Source of the DNA: Brevibacterium daeguense
GTDB taxonomy: Bacteria; Actinomycetota; Actinomycetes; Actinomycetales; Brevibacteriaceae
Assembly (NCBI RefSeq): GCF_021729135.1
Contig: NZ_JAJTWW010000001.1
Coordinates: forward strand, 1-64,000
DNA: 64,000 bases
Direction of reading: 5' to 3'
Under the pieces are notes generated by a model. It had not been told where the DNA came from and searched no databases. It worked only from the letters and a program-made list of their open reading frames with translations. The translations under genes were made by a program, and so were the position numbers. Positions 8,872-18,300 of the stretch are shown piece after piece (within the stretch, counting starts at the first letter, position 1; every line of letters starts with the position of its first letter).

Positions 8872-9618
8872 GTGATCTGGGCTCAGAGCACGTCTACGGA
8901 CATCATCGGCATCGCCAACATCCCGGTCCTCTGGGTCCTGGCGCTCGCTGTCTTCGCCGTCATCATCCTGCAGTCGGTGATCTACCTGATCGCGGTCAAG
9001 CGCGCCGCCAGGGCCGCGGATATGACGCAGCGCGAGGTCAACCAGTCCTTCAGGGCCGGCGCGGTCGCGGCGATCGGACCCTCGCTGGCCGTCGTCCTCG
9101 TGTCGGTCGCGCTGCTGCCGCTGTTCGGCACCCCGCCCGTGCTCGTCCGCATCGGCCTCATCGGCTCGGCCGCGACCGAGGTGGCCTCGGCCTCGCTGGC
9201 GACCAACACCCTGGGCGTCGACCTCGGCGGCAGCGGCTACACGCAGGCGGTGTTCATCGTGGCCCTCATGGCGATGAGTCTGTCGGGGGCGATGTGGCAG
9301 ATCTGCACGATGATCCTGACCCCTCTGCTGGGCAAGGGCACCGACGTGTTGCAACGGGTCAATCCGGCCCTGATGTCGATCGTGCCGTCGGCGGCGCTGC
9401 TGGCGGCGTTCGCCTCGCTCACCATCACCGAGATCCCGAAGTCCCTGGCGCACATCGCCGCCGTCGTCGCCTCGGCGCTCGTCATGGTCGCCTGCCTGCT
9501 CCTCGCCCGGGCACTCTCGCAGGCCTGGCTGCGCGAATGGGCGCTGGGATTCTCCATCATCGGCGGGCTGATCGTCGCGTACTTCGTCCACTACGCCGGC
9601 TACGGCGCGGCGGCCTGA
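8872..9618 (+). CDS. DUF5058-like membrane protein (first transporter-like subunit)
   Basis: A 248-residue integral membrane protein with about six hydrophobic segments, resembling the DUF5058 family of uncharacterised permease-like proteins. It begins with a periplasmic stub and the helix IPVLWVLALAVFAVIILQS, then a cytoplasmic basic loop KRAARAADMTQREVNQSFRAG. The helices contain many Gly, Ser and Thr, with GSAATEVASASLATNTLGV in the middle, as in transporters. GTG start after GAGGAGACCGCC. It is followed at 20 bp by a second membrane protein and then by two amide-hydrolysing enzymes. The pair may import the amide substrate of those enzymes (inference from context). Confidence 0.7.
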   Translation: MIWAQSTSTDIIGIANIPVLWVLALAVFAVIILQSVIYLIAVKRAARAADMTQREVNQSFRAGAVAAIGPSLAVVLVSVALLPLFGTPPVLVRIGLIGSAATEVASASLATNTLGVDLGGSGYTQAVFIVALMAMSLSGAMWQICTMILTPLLGKGTDVLQRVNPALMSIVPSAALLAAFASLTITEIPKSLAHIAAVVASALVMVACLLLARALSQAWLREWALGFSIIGGLIVAYFVHYAGYGAAA

Positions 9619-9638
9619 GACAGCAAGGAGCGAAGACG

Positions 9639-10433
9639 ATGTCGTCGAACACCACCGAACTGGCGGCCCTCGACCGCAGCTACCGGCGGACCATCTATCT
9701 GTGGGGCAACCTCACGATGGCCGCCTGTCTCATCCTGGCCACCGCAGTGCCCTTCTACCTCTTCTTCACCGTCGACGTCGATGTCCAGGTCTCCCAGATC
9801 GTCACCGCCTTCATCGCCGTCGCCGCCGTGTACGGCGTCTTCTGGGTGGTCGAACCCGTCACCTACTTCCCGATCCTCGGGCCGGCAGGGATGTACCAGG
9901 CCTTCATGATCGGCAACATCGCCAACAAACTCCTGCCCTCGGCGATCGTCGCCCAGTCGACGATCGGCGCGCTGCCCGGCACCAAGAAGGCATCCTTCGC
10001 CGCGACCGCCGCGATCTGCGGTGCGGCCGTCATCCACGTGGTGTCCATGCTCGTCCTCGTCGGGCTGCTGGGAACCTGGCTGGTGTCGATCACCCCGGAC
10101 GAGATCACGCTGATCGCACAGCTGTACATCCTGCCGGCGATCCTCGGCGGCGTCACGGTCCAGCTCATCGCCACGCTCAAGCAGGTGCGGGCGACGATCA
10201 TCGCCCTGGTGATCTCTGCGGTCGTCATCCTCGCCATCGTGCCGGTCACCCCGCCGATCATGAAGTCCTTCGCCGTGGCCATCGCGGTGATCGCCACGAT
10301 CATCGCCACCTGGTTTCTGCGCGACCGGACGGAGGAGCGACGCCGGGCCGGCGCAGCCGCCCAGGGCTCTGCCGCCGGCAGCAGCACGCCGCCGGGCGCC
10401 GCAGGAGGCAGGGACGACGACAGCACCACGTGA
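9639..10433 (+). CDS. Polytopic membrane protein (second transporter-like subunit)
   Basis: A 264-residue membrane protein with seven or so hydrophobic segments and a charged, Gly/Ser-rich cytoplasmic tail. The middle holds FPILGPAGMYQAFMIGNIANKLLPSA and GTKKASFAA, a region rich in Gly, Asn and Pro that could line a transport path. In DUF5058-containing loci a second small membrane protein of this type follows the first, which is the arrangement here (20-bp gap after the upstream gene). The ATG at 9639 follows AAGGAG. I cannot place it in a characterised transporter family, so its function is inferred only from its operon with an M20 amidohydrolase and an amidase. Confidence 0.65.
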   Translation: MSSNTTELAALDRSYRRTIYLWGNLTMAACLILATAVPFYLFFTVDVDVQVSQIVTAFIAVAAVYGVFWVVEPVTYFPILGPAGMYQAFMIGNIANKLLPSAIVAQSTIGALPGTKKASFAATAAICGAAVIHVVSMLVLVGLLGTWLVSITPDEITLIAQLYILPAILGGVTVQLIATLKQVRATIIALVISAVVILAIVPVTPPIMKSFAVAIAVIATIIATWFLRDRTEERRRAGAAAQGSAAGSSTPPGAAGGRDDDSTT

Positions 10434-10517
10434 TCTGCCAGACTGAGAGCTCCGAAGGCGGACTGTGAACCTTGGAGCACCACCGAAGATTCCTGAAGTC
10501 GAGAAGAAGGAGATCCC

Positions 10518-11777
10518 ATGGCGCTCGCGCCCCCGCTGAGTGAATCGCTCGCCGCCGACCTGCCCGGCCTCGTGTCCCTGTACGAGGACTTCCACCGCAG
10601 CCCGGAGCTGTCGATGCAGGAGCACCGGACCGCCACCGCGATCGAGGAGACGTTGAGCTCCTTCGGCCTGTCGCCCATCCGCCTCGGCGGCACCGGCGTG
10701 GTCGCGGTGATCGAGAACGGCGCAGGCCCGGTCGTCGCCTATCGCGCCGACACCGACGGGCTGCCGATCGAGGAGAAGACCGGCCTGCCCTACTCCTCCA
10801 GCGCCACCGGCACCCTCGGCGACGGCACCGAGGTCAGGGTCATGCACGGCTGCGGCCACGACACCCACATCACGGTGGGCCTGGAGACGGCCAAGCTGCT
10901 GGCCGAGCACCGCGGGCTGTGGAGCGGCACCGCGGTGATGATCTTCCAGCCCGGCGAGGAGGTCAGTGCCGGAGCCGCCGCGATGCTCGCGGACGGGATC
11001 TGGGACACCGTGCCGAAGCCGGAGGCGATCTACGGCCAGCACGTGTGGCCGGGGGTGGCCGGGACAGTCAACGTCTCCATCGGCACGGCCATGGCGATGG
11101 CCGACTCGATGGAGGTCATCATCCACGGCAGGCAGGCTCACGGCTCGCAGCCGGAGAACTCGATCGACCCGATCGTGCTGGGCGCCTACATGATCACCCG
11201 GCTGCAGTCGATCGTGTCGCGTGAGATCTCCGGCCGCGACATGGCAGTGCTCACGATCGGGCGCTTCAACGGCGGGCTCAAGGAGAACATCATCCCCGCG
11301 GAGGCACGCTTCACCATCAACCTGCGGACCTTCGAGGAGAAGATCCGCGAGCAGGTGCTGGAGGCCATCGTGCGGATCATCACCGCTGAGGCCGAAGCCT
11401 CCGGCGCTCCCGCCCCGGAGATCCGCAAGCTCTACGACTTCCCGCGCTGCTACAACGATCCGGCGCTGGCCCAGGCGCTCGTCGACAACCTCGGCGTCGA
11501 GCTCGGCAGCGAGAACGTCCACGAGACGCCGCCGGTGACCGGCTCCGAGGACTTCGGCCGGTTCGGCGACGCGATCGGAGTGCCGTACGTGTTCTGGTTC
11601 TTCGGCGGCTACTCCGCGGAGAAGTTCCACGGGGAGGAGCCGGTCCACGGCAATCACTCGCCGCACTTCGCCCCCGACTCGGTGCCCACCACCTTGGAGA
11701 CCGGGGTGCGCGCGGCGCTGACTGCCCTGCTGAGCCACCTGGGCTCGCTCGACGAGGGATTCGCGGGGCACGCATGA
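10518..11777 (+). CDS. M20-family amidohydrolase (N-acyl amino acid hydrolase type)
   Basis: A 419-residue zinc amidohydrolase of peptidase family M20D (hippurate hydrolase / N-acyl-L-amino acid amidohydrolase group). Metal-site motifs are present: MHGCGHDTH, the catalytic glutamate pair in QPGEEVSAGA, GQHVWPG, and a C-terminal TGSEDFGRF followed by HFAPDSV. A dimerisation lid domain occupies the middle (HGRQAHGSQPENSIDP). The ATG at 10518 follows AAGAAGGAGA. It overlaps the downstream amidase gene by 4 bp (ATGA). It probably removes an acyl group from an N-acyl amino acid or related amide in the cytoplasm; the precise substrate is unknown. Confidence 0.88.
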   Translation: MALAPPLSESLAADLPGLVSLYEDFHRSPELSMQEHRTATAIEETLSSFGLSPIRLGGTGVVAVIENGAGPVVAYRADTDGLPIEEKTGLPYSSSATGTLGDGTEVRVMHGCGHDTHITVGLETAKLLAEHRGLWSGTAVMIFQPGEEVSAGAAAMLADGIWDTVPKPEAIYGQHVWPGVAGTVNVSIGTAMAMADSMEVIIHGRQAHGSQPENSIDPIVLGAYMITRLQSIVSREISGRDMAVLTIGRFNGGLKENIIPAEARFTINLRTFEEKIREQVLEAIVRIITAEAEASGAPAPEIRKLYDFPRCYNDPALAQALVDNLGVELGSENVHETPPVTGSEDFGRFGDAIGVPYVFWFFGGYSAEKFHGEEPVHGNHSPHFAPDSVPTTLETGVRAALTALLSHLGSLDEGFAGHA

Positions 11778-13207
11778 CGAGCGAACTCACATGGCTCTCG
11801 ACCCGCGAGCTCGCCGACCAGATCGCCACCGGCCGGATCAGCGCGGTCGAAGCCGCCGATGACCACTTCGAGCGGATCGACGAGGTCAACGCGACTCTCA
11901 ACGCGGTCGTGACGATGGACGCCGAGGCGGCACTCGCCCGGGCAGTCGAGGCGGACGCGGCATTCGCGAAGGGGGAGCGGCTCCGGCCGCTGCACGGGGT
12001 GCCGATGACGCACAAGGACACCCACAGCACCGCGGGCATGCGCACGACACTCGGCTCGCCGATCTTCGCAGAGACCGTTCCGCAGACCGATTCGCTCATC
12101 ATCGCGCGTCTCAAGGCCGCCGGCGTCAACACGACCGGGAAGACGAACGTGCCCGAGTTCGCCGCGGGCTCGCACACCTTCAACCCGGTGTTCGGCACCA
12201 CGGTCAACCCCTACGACTCCGGCAGGTCCGCGGGAGGGTCGTCCGGCGGAGTGGGAGCCGTGATCGCCGCCGGAGTCCAGGCGTCCGGGGACGGCTCGGA
12301 CATGGGCGGTTCGCTGCGGATCCCCGGCTCGTTCAACAACGTCGTCGGGCTGCGGCCGTCCAATGGCCGAATTCCGCACGTGCCGCCGGAGAATCCCTGG
12401 TCGTGGCTGTCTCAGGGCGGCTTCATGGCGCGCACTGTCGGTGATATCGCGCTGCTCATGGAGCTGGTCGCGGGGCCGGCCCCGGACGGGCCGGGCTCGA
12501 TCGTGGAATCCGGTCGGGTCTTCGACCTGCCCGAGTTCCGCCTCGGCGCCTGGTACGAACCCTCGCTCGACGGGGTGCGGGTGGCTTTCGCCCCCGATCT
12601 GGGCGGGATGATCCGCGTGGAGTCGGAGGTCCTCGACATCGTCCGGAAGGCGGCTCCGGTGTTCGAGGAGTTGGGCGCGCAGGTGTCGGATGAGTGCATG
12701 CGCCTCATCGACGCCGATGAGGTCTTCGATGTCCAGCGGGCCTACGACTTCCTCATGAGCTGGGGCGACCTCGTGCGGACTCGGCGCTCTGAGATCAAGG
12801 AATCGGTGGTCTGGAACACCGAGCGCGGGATGGCGCTGACGAGCGCCGACCTGGTGAGCAAGGACAATGCGCGGGCGCGGCTGCTGCAGGCGACGCAGGA
12901 GTTCTTCGCCGAGCACGACGTGCTGGTCACGACCACAGCGCAGGTGCTGCCCTTCGACGCGGCGATCGAGTATCCCACGGAGATCAACGGCCGGCCCCTG
13001 GACACGTATCTCGACTGGATGCGGTCGGCGACGCTGATCTCCGCCACCGGGTGCCCGGCGATCTCGGTTCCTGCCGGGTTCTCCGCGTCCGGACTGCCGG
13101 TGGGGATCCAAATCGTGGCCGCCCCCGGCCAGGACGTCAGGCTGCTCCAGATCGCCCATGCGTTCGAGGAGGCGACGGCGTTCCACCGCCGGCGTCCGCC
13201 GGTGTGA
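11774..13207 (+). CDS. Amidase (amidase signature family)
   Basis: A 477-residue hydrolase of the amidase signature family. The Ser-cisSer-Lys triad is visible: Lys in MTHKDTHSTAG near residue 78, then GRSAGGSSGGVGAVIAAG and the catalytic serine in GDGSDMGGSLRIPG, where the family usually has GTDxGGSxRxPA. The C-terminal domain holds the ATGCPAISVPAGF strand typical of the fold. The start overlaps the stop of the M20 gene (ATGA). Together the two enzymes would degrade amides imported by the upstream membrane pair (inference). It is unlikely to be GatA, as no GatB/GatC is adjacent and the length and motifs fit general amidases. Confidence 0.88.
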   Translation: MTSELTWLSTRELADQIATGRISAVEAADDHFERIDEVNATLNAVVTMDAEAALARAVEADAAFAKGERLRPLHGVPMTHKDTHSTAGMRTTLGSPIFAETVPQTDSLIIARLKAAGVNTTGKTNVPEFAAGSHTFNPVFGTTVNPYDSGRSAGGSSGGVGAVIAAGVQASGDGSDMGGSLRIPGSFNNVVGLRPSNGRIPHVPPENPWSWLSQGGFMARTVGDIALLMELVAGPAPDGPGSIVESGRVFDLPEFRLGAWYEPSLDGVRVAFAPDLGGMIRVESEVLDIVRKAAPVFEELGAQVSDECMRLIDADEVFDVQRAYDFLMSWGDLVRTRRSEIKESVVWNTERGMALTSADLVSKDNARARLLQATQEFFAEHDVLVTTTAQVLPFDAAIEYPTEINGRPLDTYLDWMRSATLISATGCPAISVPAGFSASGLPVGIQIVAAPGQDVRLLQIAHAFEEATAFHRRRPPV

Positions 13208-13218
13208 GAGCCGCCGGC

Positions 13219-13296
13219 GGCTGATCCGGCACCGCAGGGTGCCTCGCGGAGGCGGTCCTGCCCGGCGACGAGATGGGCTGATCCGGCACCGCAGGG
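13219..13296. repeat. 21-bp direct repeat after the amidase operon
   Basis: An identical 21-bp sequence beginning GGCTGATCCGGCACCGCAGG occurs at 13219-13239 and 13276-13296, offset 57 bp, in noncoding DNA. The rest of the gap holds GC-rich partial repeats and no ORF I can support. Confidence 0.8.
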
Positions 13297-13436
13297 ACGC
13301 TGCGGGAACCCGCCACCCGCGGAGGGAAGAGCGCAGGTCTGAGCGGACCGGTGGCGTTCTCCCTCCGCGGCCGCGGAACATGATTCGCAGGAGGCCTGCC
13401 GACCGGCCGGCTTCTGATGCGAACACAGGAGCCGAA

Positions 13437-14087
13437 ATGTCCTACCAGCCGCAGCCCCCGAATCCCGCCTCTCCGCAGCAGGGCCCTCCGGCAGGCTTCG
13501 GAGCACCTCCCGGAACCACGGCAGTGCCGCCCCCCGGAACTACGGGCCGGCGAGGAGCCAAGATGAAGAAGTGGGGGATCGCCCTGACCTTGATCGGGGC
13601 AGCCGTCCTCGTGCTGTCCGTGGTCCTCGCCGCCATCCTCGGCGCCGTCGGCCTCGGCGGATCGACCCCCGACGAGGGCGAGGTCGTCGCGATCTCCGGG
13701 CCGACCACCATCCCCGTCGCCGCAGACGAATCGATGTTCCTCTACCACGCGGAGACCGGCCCGAGCACGTCCTGCGGCATCTTCGATCCCAGCGGGCAGA
13801 TGCTCACCGATGCTTCGTCGCTCGTCACGAGCAGCTTCACCCACGAGGGCGAGACCTACACCTCGTTCGCGGAGTTCGGCGGTTCCGGCATGCCGGCGGG
13901 CGACTATGTCGTCGAATGCGATCAGGACGGCATCATCGCGGCACCGGCAGTGGACGCGGCGGGCATCGTCGGCGGAGTGTTCGGGATCCTCGGCGGGGTG
14001 TTCGGCGGATTCCTCGGCTTCGCGCTCCTCGTCGTCGGCGTGGTCCTGTGGATCGTCGGTGCCAGGAGGATGCAGCGCTCCCATTGA
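13437..14087 (+). CDS. Pro-rich-headed membrane protein with two hydrophobic segments
   Basis: A 216-residue protein with three parts. The first 40 residues are Pro/Gly/Gln-rich and presumably cytoplasmic. A helix WGIALTLIGAAVLVLSVVLA follows a basic AKMKK stretch, then an extracytoplasmic domain (about residues 80-165) with one pair of cysteines (TSCGIF and VVECDQ) that could form a disulphide. The C-terminal segment, rich in Gly and Val (GGVFGGFLGF then VVGVVLWIVGARR), is a second helix. ATG at 13437 after AGGAGCCGAA. I do not recognise a named family; the architecture resembles small actinobacterial envelope proteins. A strong hairpin follows. Confidence 0.75.
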   Translation: MSYQPQPPNPASPQQGPPAGFGAPPGTTAVPPPGTTGRRGAKMKKWGIALTLIGAAVLVLSVVLAAILGAVGLGGSTPDEGEVVAISGPTTIPVAADESMFLYHAETGPSTSCGIFDPSGQMLTDASSLVTSSFTHEGETYTSFAEFGGSGMPAGDYVVECDQDGIIAAPAVDAAGIVGGVFGILGGVFGGFLGFALLVVGVVLWIVGARRMQRSH

Positions 14088-14098
14088 GCCGGATCCGA

Positions 14099-14123
14099 GC
14101 TCGGGCGGAAGCACCGCCCGAGC
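14099..14123. terminator. Bidirectional hairpin between convergent genes
   Basis: Arms GCTCGGGCGG (14099-14108) and CCGCCCGAGC (14114-14123) form a perfect 10-bp stem with a 5-nt loop. It sits between two convergent stop codons and could end both transcripts; no U tract on either side. Confidence 0.75.
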
Positions 14124-14145
14124 CGATCCGGATCGGCGGGTCCCG

Positions 14146-15168
14146 TCAGGACCCGCCGGTCCGGCCGGCCTGACCGGCGGCTGCGACAGCGTGGTCGTAG
14201 GCGGCGGTCAGCGCTCCGTCACCAGTGAAGGTCCGGCGGAGGAGCTGCCAGGGCACGAAGTCGGCGCTGCGGGTGGATCCCTCGGCGTCGGCCGTGGTGC
14301 TGATCCGCACGAACGGTTGGCCGGCGCGCGGATCGTCGGGCTCCAGCTCGGCACCGTAGCGCCAGCTGCCGCTGCCCGCCCGGCGCAGCACTTCACCCAC
14401 GAACCGCACGGCACCCGCAATGAAGAACTGCTCGCGCTCCGCGGAGAGTTCCGCGGCGTCGTCGAAGCGCGCTCGCAGCTGCCGTTCGAGGCGAGCCAGG
14501 GAGGCGCGATCGAACTGCCATTCGCCCGGGTTGGCCTGGTCGCCCACCCAGGCGGCGACTGCCGGCTCCACGGTCCCCAGGAAGGTGTCGAGAAACTCCT
14601 GCTCGCTCTGCGACGGACGGTCGGCCGAGGCGCCGGCCGGCTCCAATCCGGTGCTCCTGCGCGGGGGCATGCCGCCCTCGCCGAAGCCGGCCAGTGTCCG
14701 GGCCAGGGCGGTCACGAACACCTCGGCTCTGCGCTGCTCGAGCGCGGTCAGCAGCAGGCCGACGACCGAGACCGGCTCGCCCTGCGCCTGCCCGGCGGCG
14801 GAGTCCGGGCGGATGAAGGGCATTCCGTGCCCGCCCACCCCGCGCGGGTCGAAGTCCCATTCCCCTCCGACCGCGCGGAGGAACGTCTCGCCGACGTAGC
14901 GCATGACGCCCTCGGAGAACGTCTGGTTCTCCGGCATCGCCAGGGCTGAGGGCCCGGGCAGCCGAGTCAGCGCGTACGCCTCGACCCAGGGCAGGGAACC
15001 GGGTGAGAAGTCCTTGACGAACTCCTTCTCCCCGCCGTCCTCGACGGTGATCGTGTCCGGCAGCTCGATGTCGACGAAGGTGCGCAGCTTCACTGGCATG
15101 TTCGTGAGGAAGGCGCGGAATTCCGCGTGCTCGGCAGCGTCGGCGGGCTGCGGCGTGTCAGTGCTCAT
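14146..15168 (-). CDS. Unknown cytoplasmic protein with internal duplication
   Basis: A 340-residue protein without signal peptide or membrane segment; I do not recognise it. It seems to be two copies of one domain. In the first half MRYVGETFLRA is followed by GEWDFDPRG and GMPFIRP; in the second VRFVGEVLRRA is followed by GSWRYGAEL and GQPFVRI, each about 35 residues long at the same spacing. A shorter match follows both. A Ser/Pro-rich linker around residue 185 separates the halves. The ATG at 15168 is chosen as the first after the divergent promoter region; RBS is weak. It is divergent from the NRPS operon with a 202-bp spacer. Confidence 0.7.
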   Translation of the reverse strand: MSTDTPQPADAAEHAEFRAFLTNMPVKLRTFVDIELPDTITVEDGGEKEFVKDFSPGSLPWVEAYALTRLPGPSALAMPENQTFSEGVMRYVGETFLRAVGGEWDFDPRGVGGHGMPFIRPDSAAGQAQGEPVSVVGLLLTALEQRRAEVFVTALARTLAGFGEGGMPPRRSTGLEPAGASADRPSQSEQEFLDTFLGTVEPAVAAWVGDQANPGEWQFDRASLARLERQLRARFDDAAELSAEREQFFIAGAVRFVGEVLRRAGSGSWRYGAELEPDDPRAGQPFVRISTTADAEGSTRSADFVPWQLLRRTFTGDGALTAAYDHAVAAAGQAGRTGGS

Positions 15169-15330
15169 GTGCACCAGCCTAAGTGCACCCGGCCGTTCGC
15201 GGCTCTCCGCAGGGAGGATTCGGGAAGCCGCAGAACCACTGCTGATCCGGCTTCGAAGGCGGGGCGCGGTCACTAGCGTGATCCTCATTCCAGCACTCGG
15301 AGTGCCTCCGTTCGGACCGCCTCTGGGTGC

Positions 15331-15349
15331 GGACGTGCCGAGCACGTCC
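15331..15349 (+). promoter_or_regulatory. Hairpin in the NRPS leader
   Basis: GGACGTGC (15331-15338), loop CGA, GCACGTCC (15342-15349): a perfect 8-bp stem ending 21 bp before the NRPS start codon and just upstream of its AAGGGGA ribosome binding site. It may be an operator or a leader RNA hairpin. Confidence 0.4.
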
Positions 15350-15370
15350 GGCAGACCGAAGGGGACCTTG

Positions 15371-18300
15371 ATGGAGAAGATCGCGGAATCGGATTCCGGC
15401 GCTGCACGAAGCGCTGTCGTCTGGGACGAGCCGACTCAGGAGATACCGGTGGGACTCGGTTCGGCGAGCGCTCTGAGGGAGACGATGCTGCTGCGCTCTC
15501 ACCACGATCAGAGCGTGCGGTGGACTCCGGGGGAGCGCCTCGCCTCGCTGTTCGAAGAGGTGTGCGACCGGCTGCGCGCCGGCGAAGCGGCAGACCGGCT
15601 GGCCGTGGATGCCGGCACCGTGAGGCTGTCCTACGAGGAGCTCGATGCGCGGGCCAATCAGCTCGCCCGCCATCTGCTGGCCGACGGCATCCGCCCCGGC
15701 GATCGGATCGCCCTGCTGTTCGACCAGGCCGTGTGGTCGTACATCTCCATTCTCGCGGTGCTGAAGATCCACGCGGCCTTTGTGCCCCTGGACGCCGGCT
15801 TCCCCGCGGACCGGATCGGCTACATCGTCGACGACGCAGAAGCATCCCGCGTGCTGACCCTGAGCCACCTGGCGCACCTGCTGCCCGGAAACGGCGTCCG
15901 CGCGCTCAAGCTGGACCTCGCCGCAGGGGAGATCGAGCACGCGTCGACGGACCGGCTCGGCGAGGACGAGCAGGGCGAACCGGTCTCGGACCTGGCCTAC
16001 GTGATCTACACCTCCGGCTCCACCGGGCGGCCCAAGGGCGTCGCGATCGAGCACCACAGCATCTGCAACTTCGTCCGGGTGGCCAGTGAGGTCTACGGCT
16101 ACCAGGCCGACGACCGGGTGTACCAGGGCCTGACGATCGCCTTCGACTTCTCCGTCGAGGAGATCTGGGTGCCGTGGATGGTCGGAGCCACCCTGGTGCC
16201 CAAGCCCTCGCCGACGAGCCTGCTGGGCGCCGACCTCGCAGAGTTCCTCATGGAGCAGCGCATCACCGCAATGTGCTGCGTGCCCACTCTGCTGGCCACC
16301 ATCGAGGACGATCTGCCGGATCTCCGCTTCCTGCTCGTCTCCGGCGAGGCCTGTCCGCCGGATCTCGCCGAGCGCTGGCATCGGTCCGACCGCCGGTTCC
16401 TCAACGTCTACGGGCCCACCGAAGCCACTGTGACCGCCACCATGGACGTGGTCCGCCCCGGCAACCCGATCACCCTGGGCCAGCCCCTTCCGACCTACAC
16501 GGTGATGATCCTCGATCCCGAGGAGCCGCGCGCATTGCAGCACGGGGAAACCGGCGAGATCGGAATCGCCGGCATCGGCGTGGCCGCCGGCTACATCAAT
16601 CGGCCGGACAAGACCGACGAGGTCTTCATCGACGACTTCCTCGGCATCGACAACAACACCTCCGGACGCATCTACCGCAGCGGGGACCTGGGCCGGATCA
16701 CCGAGGACGGGCTGATCGAGTACTTCGGCCGGATCGACACCCAGGTCAAGATCCGGGGGTACCGGATCGAGCTCTCGGAGATCGAGTCGGTGCTGTTGCA
16801 GGTGCCGGGCATCGCCCAGGCCGTGGTCGACACCTATGAGTCGGCCCCCGGGATGAAGGAGCTGGCGGCGTACTACACCCTGCGCAGCTCCGTCAGCGAG
16901 CTCGACCCGCGTGACGTCTGCGAACAGCTGCGCGAGCGGCTGCCGGCGTACATGGTCCCCACGTTCTACGAGCAGCTGGCGACGATGCCGATGCTGCCCA
17001 GCGACAAGGCCGACCGCAAGAGCCTGCCGATTCCGCGCAACCGCGTCAGCACCGGCAGCGAGGTCGAGTACGTCGCTCCGGAGACCGAGGTGGAAGCGGC
17101 CTTGGCAGAGAACCTGGGCCGCATCCTCAGTCTCGAGCGGGTTTCGGTCGAGGCCGACATCTTCGACGATCTGGGCGCCAACTCCCTCCTCATCGCCCAT
17201 TTCTCCGCCGCTCTGCGCTCCCAGACGGAGCTGCCTCCGGTGGGAATCAAGGTCATCTACGAGAATCCGACGATTCGCGGGCTCGCAGCGGTGCTGCACA
17301 CTGAGCCGGCTCCCTCTGCCTGGGCCGAGGACGATGTCCGACGCCTGCCGGGGCGCGCCTCTGCTCTCGAGCACGTGATCTGCGGCTTCCTGCAGACCGT
17401 CATCGCCGGAAGCTACTTCTTCCTCATGATGTTCGCCGTGGTGGCGGGTTACGAGTGGACCATCAGGGGAGCCGGACTGCTGGAGATCTGGGGACGGTCG
17501 CTCGTTGTCGGGGTGGCCTTCTTCATCGTCCTCTCCATCGCTCCGATCTGCCTCAAGTGGCTCATCATCGGCCGCTGGCGGGAGCAGGAGATCCGGATCT
17601 GGAGCCTGTCCTACGTCCGATTCTGGTTCGTCAAGACGCTGATCCGGATGAATCCCCTGGTCTTCTTCGTCGGCACCCCGATCCTGCCGCTGTACCTGCG
17701 TCTGCTCGGCGCGAAGATCGGCTCCGACGTCCTCATCCTGTCTCCGACGATTCCCGTCTGCGCCGACCTGCTGACCATCGGCTCCGGCACAGTGATCTGC
17801 AAGGACAGTCATATCCTGGGCTATCGCGCCCGGGACGGCTGGATCGAGACCGGTCCGGTGACGCTCGGAGTCGACGTCGTGGTGAGCGAGAAATCGGTTC
17901 TGGACATCGGCTCGACAATGGGCGACGGCGCTCAGCTGGGTCACGGCTCATCGCTCCAGAAGGGTCAGACCGTTCCCGCAGGCGAATCCTGGCACGGGTC
18001 GCCGGCAGTTCGGGCCGAGGTGGAGTACCGCCAGGTCGAGTCGGTCCGACCCAGCAGACTGCGCCGATTCCTCTACGGCGCGGCGGTCCTCATCGGGAGC
18101 AGTGTCTCGCTCGCACCGACGGGCCTGCTGCTCATCGCAGTGGTCGTGCCCTGGTACGTGGGAACGGGCCACATGAACTTCGCCGACCCCTGGTTCTACC
18201 TCGATCTGCTCCTCGTAGCGTTCGCGCTGCTGACCGCGGCGCTGCTGTTCGCGCTGATCACGGTGGCGACGGTGCCGCGAGTGCTCAATCGGCTGCTCGT

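Noticed and set aside
15179..17944. Minus-strand ORF of 921 codons under the NRPS
   Set aside because: Complementary frame of a gene with clear NRPS motifs; composition is the usual mirror pattern of high-GC coding DNA.
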